From Citrobacter sp. FP75 (GTDB lineage Bacteria > Pseudomonadota > Gammaproteobacteria > Enterobacterales > Enterobacteriaceae), in assembly GCF_018342065.1 (NCBI RefSeq), contig NZ_JAFDOE010000001.1, positions 1,505,431-1,569,430 of the forward strand: 64,000 bases of DNA, in the 5' to 3' direction. The notes beneath the pieces are model-generated. The model was not told the DNA's origin. It worked only from the letters and a program-made list of their open reading frames with translations, and did no database searches. This document shows, piece after piece, positions 52,481 through 61,739 of the stretch (its first letter is position 1; every line of letters starts with the position of its first letter). The position numbers and the translations under genes were made by a program.

Positions 52481-52651
52481 AAAACGCAATTTTCCGCTTC
52501 TCAACAACACCATCTCTTGCTTGCAGAGCAATATCACCGCCTGACGCCCCTTTACACGATAGGACGTCAGGGCTCTTTTCACCGTACGGCGATTCGCCCC
52601 AGATTCCAGCATCTGTAAACACATCAGGGAAAGCGCATGGTTGTTTTTCAT
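52466..52651 (-). CDS. Small hypothetical protein
   Basis: A 61-residue basic open frame (MKNNHALSLMC...) filling the gap between the synthetase and the cupin gene, overlapping the synthetase 3' end by 15 bp. It has Lys/Arg-rich stretches (ANRRTVKRALTSYRVKGR) and no membrane segment. The only upstream purine-rich element is a weak AAGTGA. I do not recognise it, and it could be a chance frame. Confidence 0.35.
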   Translation of the reverse strand: MKNNHALSLMCLQMLESGANRRTVKRALTSYRVKGRQAVILLCKQEMVLLRSGKLRFSENG

Positions 52652-52777
52652 CAAAAATTCACTTGGTTGAGTTAGCCAGTACCGTTGCGGCAGAAAGCCG
52701 ATATTTTACGCGATTCCAGGCACGACTGATATAATTGAAGTGCGGCCATGTGCGTAATCAAGCTAAGGAGGTGCGCA

Positions 52778-53161
52778 ATGGACAAAGCAGATGTGAAGTC
52801 ATTCGATATACCGGACGAAGTTCGTGAGTTTGCGAATGGACGCCTGGAACTTCTCAATATCGGCGGTGCAATAGTCGGGCGTGCGGTGCTGGAGCCCGGC
52901 TGGCGGTGGGCAACATCGATCCAGTCGATTGCGGGAACTAAGAGTTGTGAAGCCCCGCATTTTCAATATCACGTTGCCGGAGTGCTGCGGGTAAAAATGG
53001 ATGATGGCAGTGAATTTGATTGCCGCCCCGGCGATCTGTCACGCATCCCTCCAGGGCACGATGCCTGGGTCGTCGGGGATGAATCCGTGGTCATTGTCGA
53101 CTTCCAGGGCATGGTCGACTGGGCCAGACATAAAGATGCCAGTTGCAACGACTCGCCATAA
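52778..53161 (+). CDS. Cupin-domain protein
   Basis: A 127-residue single-domain cupin. His residues in PHFQYHVAGVLRVKM, then GSEFDCRPGDLSRIPPGHDAWVVG, form cupin motifs 1 and 2 and probably bind a metal. Its function is unknown; such small cupins are often sensors or isomerases. AAGGAGG precedes the ATG. A bidirectional hairpin separates it from the convergent ParB-like gene. Confidence 0.82.
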   Translation: MDKADVKSFDIPDEVREFANGRLELLNIGGAIVGRAVLEPGWRWATSIQSIAGTKSCEAPHFQYHVAGVLRVKMDDGSEFDCRPGDLSRIPPGHDAWVVGDESVVIVDFQGMVDWARHKDASCNDSP

Positions 53162-53167
53162 CGTCAA

Positions 53168-53200
53168 AAAGCCCCGGATGACGCAACATTCGGGACTTGT
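53168..53200. terminator. Shared terminator of cupin and ParB-like genes
   Basis: AAGCCCCGGATG pairs with CATTCGGGACTT (one G-U, one mismatch) around ACGCAA. An A-run before it gives a T-run on the minus strand, so it is strongest for the minus-strand gene. Confidence 0.75.
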
Positions 53201-53222
53201 TGAAAATGGCATCAGACACGTT

Positions 53223-54278
53223 TTACAACCTGCCAGAATAATCGTTAACCCGACTGAATATCTTTTCCCGATACGCTTCCAGGTGATGCTTTTGCAAAAA
53301 GTTGTCCAATTCCTGAGCCCAGCGAGTGCCCTCGCCCAGAATAGCCCGGCTACGGGTTGAGGCGTAGAAATAACGCGTGTCATAGAGGTTTATCAACGTC
53401 TGGTTGATGGCATTAATACTCGCTTCGGTATTATTGCGCTGTTGCTTTTCCAGCGCCCGAAGGATGCGTTCCCGGTGTACAGGATCGCCCGCGATGACAC
53501 GCTCATTCAGCTCGCTTACCACTAAAAATGAGGGCGGGATCTCTTCAGTTATCGCCGCCTGTAAACGGTAATGTCCATCCAGAATGACAAACGATCCCAG
53601 TCCGCCGATAAACCAGATCAGTATGGGCGGCAACGTCCCTTCACGACATTTTTTGCGCCACCATTTCAATCTTCCGGCATCCGCGTCGATCGGATATCGC
53701 CCAAGCAGAAGATCATTTCCCCACCACCAGTCAGCCAACCTGACCTTTTGCGGATGCACGAGATCGGGGAAATCTTCACCATACAACGTCCAACGGACGC
53801 CAACATTGCCGACGCTTTCAGGTGAATCAAAGCGCCACTCTTTTACAGATACAGACTGTTGTAATGAATAAGGTGATGAACGTGGGGTTTGCACCATCGG
53901 GCTTAATAGCCAGCGGTGAGAAGACAAAAGCGGCACAGGCGCATGCATTAATTGATGAGAAAAAAATCGACACCATTCGCGGCTCCAGGCCTCCTGTCCT
54001 TTGCTTTTTATCCGTTCGATGTTCTGTGATGTCACTGCGGGCAATAGTCCCTGACTACCCGGATGATCCGTATTGAACACTACCCAGGCGCCCGAATGGT
54101 CTTCCCGCATCGAAGCCCAGAAGAGCATCTCTGCGCCGGCCTGCAGTGCCATTCGCCCATTACACCCACTGAGCATTTCCAGGGCCAACGGGATTTTCGG
54201 GTTTTCCTGGAGCGTCAACTCGAGACCCTGCCAGTGATCATTGCGATCAAACAGGTCTTTCCACCAATATTCAGTCAT
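53223..54278 (-). CDS. Hypothetical protein with ParB/Srx-like core
   Basis: A 351-residue protein of unknown role. Residues about 200-265 contain LPPILIWFIGG then SFVILDGHYRLQAAI, a pattern like the ParB/sulfiredoxin nucleotide-binding core (DGxHR). The N-terminal ~190 residues are Trp-rich and unfamiliar. There is no helix-turn-helix of ParB type and no partner ParA gene. The frame opens at 54287. ATG 54278 is better spaced (8 bp) from AGGGA, giving MTEYWWKDLFD. Confidence 0.7.
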   Translation of the reverse strand: MTEYWWKDLFDRNDHWQGLELTLQENPKIPLALEMLSGCNGRMALQAGAEMLFWASMREDHSGAWVVFNTDHPGSQGLLPAVTSQNIERIKSKGQEAWSREWCRFFSHQLMHAPVPLLSSHRWLLSPMVQTPRSSPYSLQQSVSVKEWRFDSPESVGNVGVRWTLYGEDFPDLVHPQKVRLADWWWGNDLLLGRYPIDADAGRLKWWRKKCREGTLPPILIWFIGGLGSFVILDGHYRLQAAITEEIPPSFLVVSELNERVIAGDPVHRERILRALEKQQRNNTEASINAINQTLINLYDTRYFYASTRSRAILGEGTRWAQELDNFLQKHHLEAYREKIFSRVNDYSGRL

Positions 54279-54717
54279 TATCATCATCCCTGAGAAACAT
54301 GACTCTATTCTAACCGCTTCACTGAGCTCACGTAAGAGCCCACATTATGCCCCCAGCGCACAGCCTGAATAAAAAACACGCTGCAAAATCAACAAAATAT
54401 AATCAACTTGCTTAATTACTCTGCAATTACACAGGAAAAAAACAATCAGTCGTAAACTCAAGTACATACATATAAATCAGTAAGATAAGAAATTGCAGGG
54501 ACAGTTAATAGCGGGGTATAGCAGCTATTAATGTGTCCCTTTTCATGTCCCTGCCCTTAAAAATGCCCCCAAATTTGCCCCCAAACCTTGCTTAAGGTTC
54601 ATATGAAATGGTACATAGTCCCAGATTCTACTTCCATTTTTACGATAGAGTCCTCTTCATCATTGTTCAGACAGATAACAGCATGCTTATCTCAGCAGCA
54701 TCGAGGTTATGCTCGAT
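54279..54717. other. Non-coding junction between accessory genes and the fimbrial island
   Basis: No gene of 60 or more codons is supported. Its right half contains inverted and direct repeats (54495-54585) that look like a recombination scar. A 48-codon frame at 54603-54749 overlaps the LysR gene and is probably chance. Base composition becomes AT-rich from about 54360 onward. Confidence 0.6.
54495..54585. repeat. Inverted and direct repeat cluster, possible integration scar
   Basis: GCAGGGACA (54495-54503) is the reverse complement of TGTCCCTGC (54546-54554). An inner pair TTAATAGC / GCTATTAA (54505-54512, 54524-54531) and a second TGTCCCT (54534-54540) form a long stem. Two spaced TGCCCCCAAA-type direct repeats follow (54564-54585). 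Similar short C-rich repeats are found at integrase arm sites, but no integrase gene is in the window. Confidence 0.5.
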
Positions 54718-55632
54718 TTAACTCAGAAATTTTTCTTTTAAAATTTTAACCAGCTCACTAATGACTGGATCCTTAAGTCCATCTTTATGCACGTTTAGTG
54801 CAACTGGCACCACATTGTCAAATTCAAAAGCTACGGACAATTTTTTCAAATCAAATGCCCCGCTATAAAAATCGGCAAGTTGGGTGGGGACAAGACAAAG
54901 TAGGTCTGTTAATGAAACGGCAGATATTAATGAGACTATGTTTGATGATCTATACGGGATACTCAGCACCGAAAGCACATCATTGTTGAAAACTGGTACC
55001 GATTGCGCAGATAGCTCAGCATAGGATATCCAGTGAACTAATTCTTCATTTCCAAGGCTGTCGATATCTACACTGTCACCCTTTATCCTTGAGTGCGCTC
55101 GACGACACATTAATGTTGCTCCTTTAATCAAACCCATAGATTGCATAATCGAGCGGTCGGCCTCAAGAGGCGTACCAAAATCAATATCTACAAATCGTTT
55201 GCGAAGCGCATCCAGCCGATGTTCCTGCGTCGTTCTGGGGTAGACAAAATCCACAGTACATTGGTTAAAAATGGGATTCCTTTCCATCATCTGGTTAACA
55301 AGCCAGACCTCAATTAATGAATTCGTTCTGATCCGATAAATTTTCCCAATGCCTGCGTTAGTGTAAACTCCTTGTGAATCATCAAGTTCAATCAAATCCA
55401 AAGCTGTACGATACTTTTTATAAAGAAAAATAGCCTTCCCGGTAGGCCTCATACCCTCCCCGGTGCGTACCATCAAAGGGTCCCCGTAATATGTTCTTAA
55501 GCCTCCGAGCGAATAGCTTATTACTGAGTTTGCAACGCCAAGTCTTTTCGCCGCTTCGGAGACACTATGGGTTTCAACTAAAGCACAAAGAACAGGTATC
55601 AAATTAAGATTCAACGCTTTTTTTCTTGTCAT
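54718..55632 (-). CDS. LysR-family transcriptional regulator
   Basis: A 304-residue LysR-type regulator. The N-terminal winged helix (NLNLIPVLCALVETHSVSEAAKRLGVANSVISYSLGGL, residues about 8-45) is followed by a substrate-binding-like domain. The wording is closer to NodD/LeuO-type regulators than to PunR. It is AT-rich like the island. It lies 174 bp downstream of the fimbrial operon in the same direction, so it may be a fimbrial regulator or a separate gene. Confidence 0.85.
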   Translation of the reverse strand: MTRKKALNLNLIPVLCALVETHSVSEAAKRLGVANSVISYSLGGLRTYYGDPLMVRTGEGMRPTGKAIFLYKKYRTALDLIELDDSQGVYTNAGIGKIYRIRTNSLIEVWLVNQMMERNPIFNQCTVDFVYPRTTQEHRLDALRKRFVDIDFGTPLEADRSIMQSMGLIKGATLMCRRAHSRIKGDSVDIDSLGNEELVHWISYAELSAQSVPVFNNDVLSVLSIPYRSSNIVSLISAVSLTDLLCLVPTQLADFYSGAFDLKKLSVAFEFDNVVPVALNVHKDGLKDPVISELVKILKEKFLS

Positions 55633-55805
55633 TAAAACACCTTGCTATCCAGTGGCATAAATACATTATAGTTGATCTTAATGCAATTCAGACATATTAA
55701 TTCAGCCTGAAATTTAAAGTTGTAAGTCAACGTCCTTTATGTATGTTTTAAAATGCGTTATATTAGTTTTTTTCAATTCCATTTTATGTTAGATAAAGGA
55801 ATTCA

Positions 55806-57011
55806 TCACTCATAGCTTGCTACAATTTCAATTGCGGCATTGGCTGTTCCTGCCATGACTTCACCATCAATGCGAACATACCTCGCGGCCATTTGAATAG
55901 TATTATCGCCACCTGTAAATGCGTTACCGTCTATAGGCGTCGGAGTCGAGCGGAAGTTATTGTTGATATCACTTACATATACTGAACGGTCTAATAAAAC
56001 CGGATTGACCGGTATTCCATCAGACTGTGATGAAAAACTTCCCCACGCAAGTTGTATTCCATATCCTTTAGCCCCCGAACCATCTAAGCCGATTATTCCA
56101 TTATCTGCATCAACGATCGCAGTATAAGGAATGATGTTCAATTTTACCCTTCCGTTCTGCAAATTATTTTTAGATGTCACCTTAGCTGACGGTCCAGGGC
56201 CAAATGGCGACTCCCCTGAATTATTCATTGCAGAAGCACCGCCATACCCATGCGCATCTTTGCAAAATAATTTAAAACTGGCATCTTTCCAGGGTGAGTT
56301 TTCATTCCTGACCCCAGGCTGGCGACCCATTTTAACTACCACACCACCACCTTCAATTTCACACGTACCGGGTTGGAAGATTAATGTCGCATGCAGTTTT
56401 CTTGAGCTTGCAATGTAAATATTGCCATCTGCATAGATTCTATCTTGCACATCCTCCTGGCTCTTAAATGTGTTCCCCGAAGATTGTAGTATCTGCGCAA
56501 CCAAAGGACCAGTGACAGATAATGAACCTGAATAAAGAGGGATTTCACCCGGGATTTTCCAGAATTTTATCCTCGCCACAAGTGAATAGCCAGAATATTT
56601 ATTTGTTGCCCCAATTTGGGTAGTGTATGGATAGACAACAAGTGAGGTATTTTTACTATTGTCACTAATTGATATGCCAATACCAGAAGTGTTTGTAGGA
56701 TAAATATAATCCCCAGAAACATAATTTAATGACACTAATCCCTGCTCTATTATTGTTTCATAAAGATATGCACCGCTATCACAGGAGGTAAGATTCTGTC
56801 CTAAATTGACATTATCCTGAGTGTAAATCACCGTATAATCAGGTATATGCGACCCCACCGTAATTGCTACATCTTCTGGGGTTAACTCAATAACGCTATT
56901 AATGCTTGACCAGGGATCGTCTTGTTGGGTGCATGTAATTGTCTTAGCATATAGAAACGAAACCCCTGACCATAAAAATAATACACCAATAAGATAAAAT
57001 CCATTTTTCAT
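55806..57011 (-). CDS. Fimbrial tip-adhesin-like protein A
   Basis: A 401-residue exported protein. A signal peptide (MKNGFYLIGVLFLWSGVSFLYA, about residues 1-22) is followed by a large N-terminal region of adhesin type. The C-terminal pilin-like domain has the segments GTCEIEGGGVVVKMGRQPG and AIEIVASYE, with a Tyr near the end for chaperone donor-strand pairing. It is the last gene of the operon and a paralogue of its upstream neighbour. Ligand unknown. Confidence 0.82.
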   Translation of the reverse strand: MKNGFYLIGVLFLWSGVSFLYAKTITCTQQDDPWSSINSVIELTPEDVAITVGSHIPDYTVIYTQDNVNLGQNLTSCDSGAYLYETIIEQGLVSLNYVSGDYIYPTNTSGIGISISDNSKNTSLVVYPYTTQIGATNKYSGYSLVARIKFWKIPGEIPLYSGSLSVTGPLVAQILQSSGNTFKSQEDVQDRIYADGNIYIASSRKLHATLIFQPGTCEIEGGGVVVKMGRQPGVRNENSPWKDASFKLFCKDAHGYGGASAMNNSGESPFGPGPSAKVTSKNNLQNGRVKLNIIPYTAIVDADNGIIGLDGSGAKGYGIQLAWGSFSSQSDGIPVNPVLLDRSVYVSDINNNFRSTPTPIDGNAFTGGDNTIQMAARYVRIDGEVMAGTANAAIEIVASYE

Positions 57012-57092
57012 AAATGAAAATCCCCTTTAAGACTCTTGCTACCACGCTATCATCACGTATCTTATATTTAGTAGTTCATTTAAGCCTAACTA

Positions 57093-58283
57093 TTATTCAT
57101 AACTAGCCATCACTTCAATAGCAGCATTTACCTGACCTGGAACGACTTTCCCGGTGGTTTTAACATAACGTGCAGCCATATTAATCAAGTTATTCTGAGA
57201 AGATGAAGCATTACTACCATATTCATAAGGACCATCTCTGAAATTGCTGTTTAGTGCTGATATATTTACCGCCGTACCAAAATTAACTGGATTCGGAGGA
57301 GTATTTGACTGTTCAGATGTTGGACCCCAGGCAAGTTGTATACCGACGCCCTCAGCACCTCCACTGTTTAGGGACATAATCCCGTGTTCAGGATCAACAA
57401 CTTCAGAATAAGGAATGATTTGGATTTTTACCGTGTTGTTTTTTGTATTATTAGAACTCACTGAACCATCTTCAGTATCATTCTCGTTGTATGCATTATG
57501 AACAGCGCCGCCATAACCATATGCAGTCGGACAATTAAGAGAAAAGCTTGCATCAACCCATGGCGTAATACCAACCTCCGAAGATGGAATTTTTCCCATA
57601 TGCACAATCTGAGCTGAGTTAGTCAATTGGCATGTACCCGAGGTAAACTGTGTGTTGCCTACTAATGTGCGACTAACATATACACATGTTCGTTCATCTA
57701 AACGATCTGATGGACATTTTGATATTGTATCGGAACCAGTCGCCTGTACCACCTCATTAAATACAGGCCCAGTAAAATTTATTGCATTCGTCTGATAGGT
57801 ATATTCAGGTGTTTTCCAAACTTTGATTGTCACCCACAAATCCACAGTATAATCCGGCATTCTGGAATATAATAATGTAATATCTGGCCACTGCAATATC
57901 GTCTCCTTATGGCTAGAAGTTGCACTATTAAAAGAAACACCGATCCCTTTCACTGTTGTGGGATAAATTGTATAACCGGAATAGGAATAAATAGTTCCTG
58001 CAGGGACGTTTGTTATTGTATAACCTATACCCTCCGTACCTGGGGGACATGAAGGGCGTATCCTATTCGGCCCGCCAATAATACTAGTATCAACGGTATA
58101 TAATAATGCAAATCCTCCTCCAGTATTTGGGGAAGTGATGTTTATCCCTGAGTGTGGTATCTCATAATTCCCTCCTACATCCGTTATACCATCACAAACC
58201 AATGCGGAAGCACGAGTTGTAAAAAAACAGGAAAGCACAACCATAATAATGATTGATAACAATACTTGATATATTATTTTCAT
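57093..58283 (-). CDS. Fimbrial tip-adhesin-like protein B
   Basis: A 396-residue exported protein, paralogous to the next gene. The signal peptide runs MKIIYQVLLSIIIMVVLSCF... to RASA (about residues 1-26). The start at 58283 is chosen because it begins the signal peptide; the frame extends 27 codons upstream. The pilin domain shares GTCQL...HMGKIPSS, PWVDASFSLNCPTAYGYGGA and AIEVMASYE with its neighbour. The N-terminal region differs much more, suggesting a different ligand. Confidence 0.82.
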   Translation of the reverse strand: MKIIYQVLLSIIIMVVLSCFFTTRASALVCDGITDVGGNYEIPHSGINITSPNTGGGFALLYTVDTSIIGGPNRIRPSCPPGTEGIGYTITNVPAGTIYSYSGYTIYPTTVKGIGVSFNSATSSHKETILQWPDITLLYSRMPDYTVDLWVTIKVWKTPEYTYQTNAINFTGPVFNEVVQATGSDTISKCPSDRLDERTCVYVSRTLVGNTQFTSGTCQLTNSAQIVHMGKIPSSEVGITPWVDASFSLNCPTAYGYGGAVHNAYNENDTEDGSVSSNNTKNNTVKIQIIPYSEVVDPEHGIMSLNSGGAEGVGIQLAWGPTSEQSNTPPNPVNFGTAVNISALNSNFRDGPYEYGSNASSSQNNLINMAARYVKTTGKVVPGQVNAAIEVMASYE

Positions 58284-58391
58284 ACTCGACTCAAATACTT
58301 TACCCACACAAATAACAAAGCATGACGAAAAATTTCTATCCACAAAAACAAGTGACACATCCACCTCCAGACTAAAAAAATAAACAAGGAC

Positions 58392-60953
58392 TTATTGGCA
58401 TGCACTTGAAAAACGCTGAAAAGAATTTTTATTTACTGAATTCGGAGTTGATAATGCATACGCAACCTGGCACTGATGCTGCGTGCCCTCTCCCCATCTA
58501 ATGGTTAATTTACCTTTGGTTCTACTGACTTTTACGTAAATAACGCCCCCTTGAGATACCGCGCCAATATAGGTGTTATCATCATCGAAAATATCTGCAC
58601 CGAATGGCAGAGGTTCTCCTTTCCATGATGATGTGATTAGCAGTGGTGTGCCTGTTTGAGTATTAAACTTCACTTTCACTACCGAGCCTGCCCGCGGCAC
58701 AACATCCTGAGAAGTATTATCAAAGTCCACGCCTAAATCGGAACCTTCCGGATCAATGGCAACATGGTTCAACTGATACGGCATCAGTGACGGCGACAAC
58801 GCATAACCTGAAGAATCGACAGTCGCGCCACTTGCTCCTGACACTTTTGCCCCTTCCGCCCCTTTAGCTTCAATCAGCGCATAGCTATCACTACTGTACG
58901 GAGAGAACGTAATACCGCCGGAGTGGGCAACGATCCCCCCCTTCATCCCTACAGATGTGCTGCTATATCCACTACCAGCGCTGTAACTTCCGTCCAGCGT
59001 GGCCCTGCTGCCTTCCCACGAACCACCCACGCTTCCTGATGTGCCTGAGTTGTTATCATGCGCCGCGTTAAGGTTATAGCTGTACTGACTGTCGTCCCCC
59101 AGAGATCCCGTCAGGCTGAGTTGCTCCCCTTTACTGCCACTGTTATCCTGGTTATATCGTGCATTCAGGTAGGGAGTTCTCCCGGCATGGCCAAATGAAA
59201 GCGGCATCGAGAAACTCAGATACCACATGGTCTGGTCTTCGCCGTCTCCCGTTTTATTCCTGCTGGCGTTCACACTGTAGTTGAGCCATTTATAACTGTT
59301 GGAATATCCAATCTGATACTGCGTGTTATATCCGTTCTGGCTGTTCCAGTAGTTTTGCATCGATGCGCTGATGTAGATATTCCCCCAGTTAGCTGGCAGG
59401 CCCTGATTCAGACTCAAAGAGAATTGATTCTTTGACCGCCAGACAGAATCCGGATTATCGCCATGCGAAATAGCATCCCGCGTCTGCATGGCGGTCTGTA
59501 AGTCCATATAGCCTGCGCTGGAAAACCGATACGCAGCAATAGTGATATTACTGTCAGTTTCCTGAATCAGCTTACTGTAACTCACCCGATAACTCTGCCC
59601 GGTCTGTTTACCTGTATCTCCACCGAGATCGCTCCATGCCTGGGTGACATCGGCACTGACAGCCCCCGCGCCGGTACCTATCGCGGTACCCATCTGCGCT
59701 GCATGATAATGATTACTCACCTGCGTTCCTGCATAGGCAGTCAGTATATTTGTTATCCCGCGCATAAATGTCACCTCATAGAAAAGAGGCTTTTCTGCCG
59801 AGTCATAATCACGCAACTTGCCTGTCGTAATGCTGTATTTTTGCGCCCCAGGACGTAATGACTGGGCAACAGATGCATAAGGGACAGAATATTGTTGCTG
59901 AGAACCATCGGCTTCTTCAACCGTAACGTCCAGGTCTCCGCCATAGCCTGTTGGCTCAAGATCGTTAATGACAAAAGCACCAGGGGTGACCGTTGTCTGA
60001 TAAACAATATTTCCCGACTGACGCACGGTGACTTTGGCATTTGTTTTTGCCACCCCTCTGATTTCCGGGGCATAGCCGCGCTGAGACTCCGGCAACATAC
60101 GGTCGTCGGTGACCAACTGCGCACCGGTAAATGAAACCGAATTAAACAGCTGCCCTGACGTATAATATTGCCCAAAAAACAGGTGCCCGGGTAAGAATGT
60201 TGTGTCTTTCTCGACATAACTGTTGGAGCTCTGATAACCGCCCCCGGTATCCTGTGTCCAGCTATAAGAGCCATTATGTCTGAAATACCACTGGCCAATA
60301 TTCAGCCCGGCATTCAGTGAAGTGTAAAATGAACGGGATGCACCACCATTGTCATAGTGAGAGTCATAGCCATTCATATAATACCCCAGCATAAATGCGG
60401 GGATCCCGCTGTCCCAGAGTTTCGGATCCACACCCCCACGCGCAACGTGTTGCATATATATTTGCGGAACTTCAATGACCAGTTGCTGTTTGTCCGTATT
60501 AAATTTAACGCTTGCATCCGGGATAAGATGAACAATATCAACACATTCGGTTGAGTCTTCTATGGCTTTTTTGGCCTCTACCGGTATCTTTCCTGTATCA
60601 AGGCTAATTAACTTTACCAGCTTGAGCGTAATACAGGGCGAAACCTTTTTTTTGTCTTCGGCAAAAAACCTGATCTCCTCATGTGAAATCAACTGGTCAT
60701 TAACCAAAATATCAACTTTATATTTTCCAGGCAGAACACTGGAGCCATAGGCAAACCGGCTGACGTCAATTTTATTCTGACTGTCCTGGCGTAATAACTG
60801 TGAATCAAATTCTACAGCGTTGTTTTCAATATCAGTTCCATCACTACCTTTTGCTGCAAAAGATATAAAAAAAAGAAAAGGAACTGAACACAGGCATGTC
60901 AGGAACAAAGAATTAAACCTTTGCCCAGTTTCTTCAATCTTCACAGTAAGCAC
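58392..60953 (-). CDS. Fimbrial outer-membrane usher
   Basis: An 853-residue FimD-family usher that assembles pilin at the outer membrane. The N-terminal domain (VEFDSQLLRQDSQNKIDVSRFAYGSSVLPG, about residues 47-76) binds chaperone complexes. A 24-strand barrel region with the plug (PEIRGVAKTNAKVTVRQSG) follows, then C-terminal domains with PFGADIFDDD and YVKVSRTKG. Conserved Cys occur at both ends. It lies 20 bp after the chaperone gene and is the expected length. Confidence 0.94.
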   Translation of the reverse strand: MLTVKIEETGQRFNSLFLTCLCSVPFLFFISFAAKGSDGTDIENNAVEFDSQLLRQDSQNKIDVSRFAYGSSVLPGKYKVDILVNDQLISHEEIRFFAEDKKKVSPCITLKLVKLISLDTGKIPVEAKKAIEDSTECVDIVHLIPDASVKFNTDKQQLVIEVPQIYMQHVARGGVDPKLWDSGIPAFMLGYYMNGYDSHYDNGGASRSFYTSLNAGLNIGQWYFRHNGSYSWTQDTGGGYQSSNSYVEKDTTFLPGHLFFGQYYTSGQLFNSVSFTGAQLVTDDRMLPESQRGYAPEIRGVAKTNAKVTVRQSGNIVYQTTVTPGAFVINDLEPTGYGGDLDVTVEEADGSQQQYSVPYASVAQSLRPGAQKYSITTGKLRDYDSAEKPLFYEVTFMRGITNILTAYAGTQVSNHYHAAQMGTAIGTGAGAVSADVTQAWSDLGGDTGKQTGQSYRVSYSKLIQETDSNITIAAYRFSSAGYMDLQTAMQTRDAISHGDNPDSVWRSKNQFSLSLNQGLPANWGNIYISASMQNYWNSQNGYNTQYQIGYSNSYKWLNYSVNASRNKTGDGEDQTMWYLSFSMPLSFGHAGRTPYLNARYNQDNSGSKGEQLSLTGSLGDDSQYSYNLNAAHDNNSGTSGSVGGSWEGSRATLDGSYSAGSGYSSTSVGMKGGIVAHSGGITFSPYSSDSYALIEAKGAEGAKVSGASGATVDSSGYALSPSLMPYQLNHVAIDPEGSDLGVDFDNTSQDVVPRAGSVVKVKFNTQTGTPLLITSSWKGEPLPFGADIFDDDNTYIGAVSQGGVIYVKVSRTKGKLTIRWGEGTQHQCQVAYALSTPNSVNKNSFQRFSSACQ

Positions 60954-60973
60954 CAGTCCCAGACTCAGGAAAA

Positions 60974-61696
60974 TCAGCTTTTAGCTTTATAAATAACAGG
61001 AACGCCATAATCATTTATCGCGCTGAAAGAGAGAGAACTCATGTTCCCGGTATTTTTAAGTCTGAAATTTTTCGTTCCACCCGGTAAAAGCATGTCACCC
61101 TTGATACTCGACGAGACGCTTTTATCTTTATAATCGACAGTAAAGATCGTGATCACATAACTGGAGGGATTCTGAACGCTGACGCCGTCACCATTAAAGT
61201 GCCAGTGTAATGCCTCCGGGGCCTGATCGCTGTTACCCGCTAGCCCATCAGGCCGGTAAAACAATTTAATCCGGGTACGAAAGGCAATATTAAGTTGTTG
61301 CTGCGTGGCATCAGTGTTTTTAGCTTTAGCTGGTATTTCAAGGACATTAAGCCACAGCACGGACTCTCTGTTTGTAGGTAAAGCAGGGACCCCGGTGTAA
61401 CTAATCCGTATCGTTTGCCCGTTGCCAGGATCCACCCGGTTAATCGGCGGAGTCAGAACAAATGGCACCGATATGCGTTCCGGCGACATGCTTTCATCGC
61501 CAGTATCAATCCAGCTCTGAATTAATACTGGCTTTTTATTTTTATTGGTCAGATTTACAGTAACTTCACTTTTGCTTCCCTGATAAATAACTCTGGTTCC
61601 ATCGATAACAATACTGGCGTGACTAATCTGGCTGAATAACATACTGACAGAGAAAGCACAGAATACTTTCAACATCTTTTTATTTAAGTAATACAT
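60974..61696 (-). CDS. Periplasmic fimbrial chaperone
   Basis: A 240-residue PapD/FimC-type chaperone. The signal peptide ends near SQISHA (about residue 27). The subunit-binding G1 strand is QLNIAFRTRIKLFYRP, with the conserved Lys, and the N-terminal RVIYQGSKSEVTVNL has the conserved Arg. Two Ig-like domains are complete. It is placed between the major subunit (43 bp) and the usher (20 bp). Confidence 0.94.
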   Translation of the reverse strand: MYYLNKKMLKVFCAFSVSMLFSQISHASIVIDGTRVIYQGSKSEVTVNLTNKNKKPVLIQSWIDTGDESMSPERISVPFVLTPPINRVDPGNGQTIRISYTGVPALPTNRESVLWLNVLEIPAKAKNTDATQQQLNIAFRTRIKLFYRPDGLAGNSDQAPEALHWHFNGDGVSVQNPSSYVITIFTVDYKDKSVSSSIKGDMLLPGGTKNFRLKNTGNMSSLSFSAINDYGVPVIYKAKS

Positions 61697-61739
61697 AAAG
61701 AAATTACACCTAACTTTACCAGGGAATAAGATAATAATT

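Noticed and set aside
54603..54749. 48-codon plus-strand frame starting MKWYIVPDS
   Set aside because: Overlaps the end of the LysR gene on the other strand and has a Ser-rich, unfamiliar sequence; probably chance.
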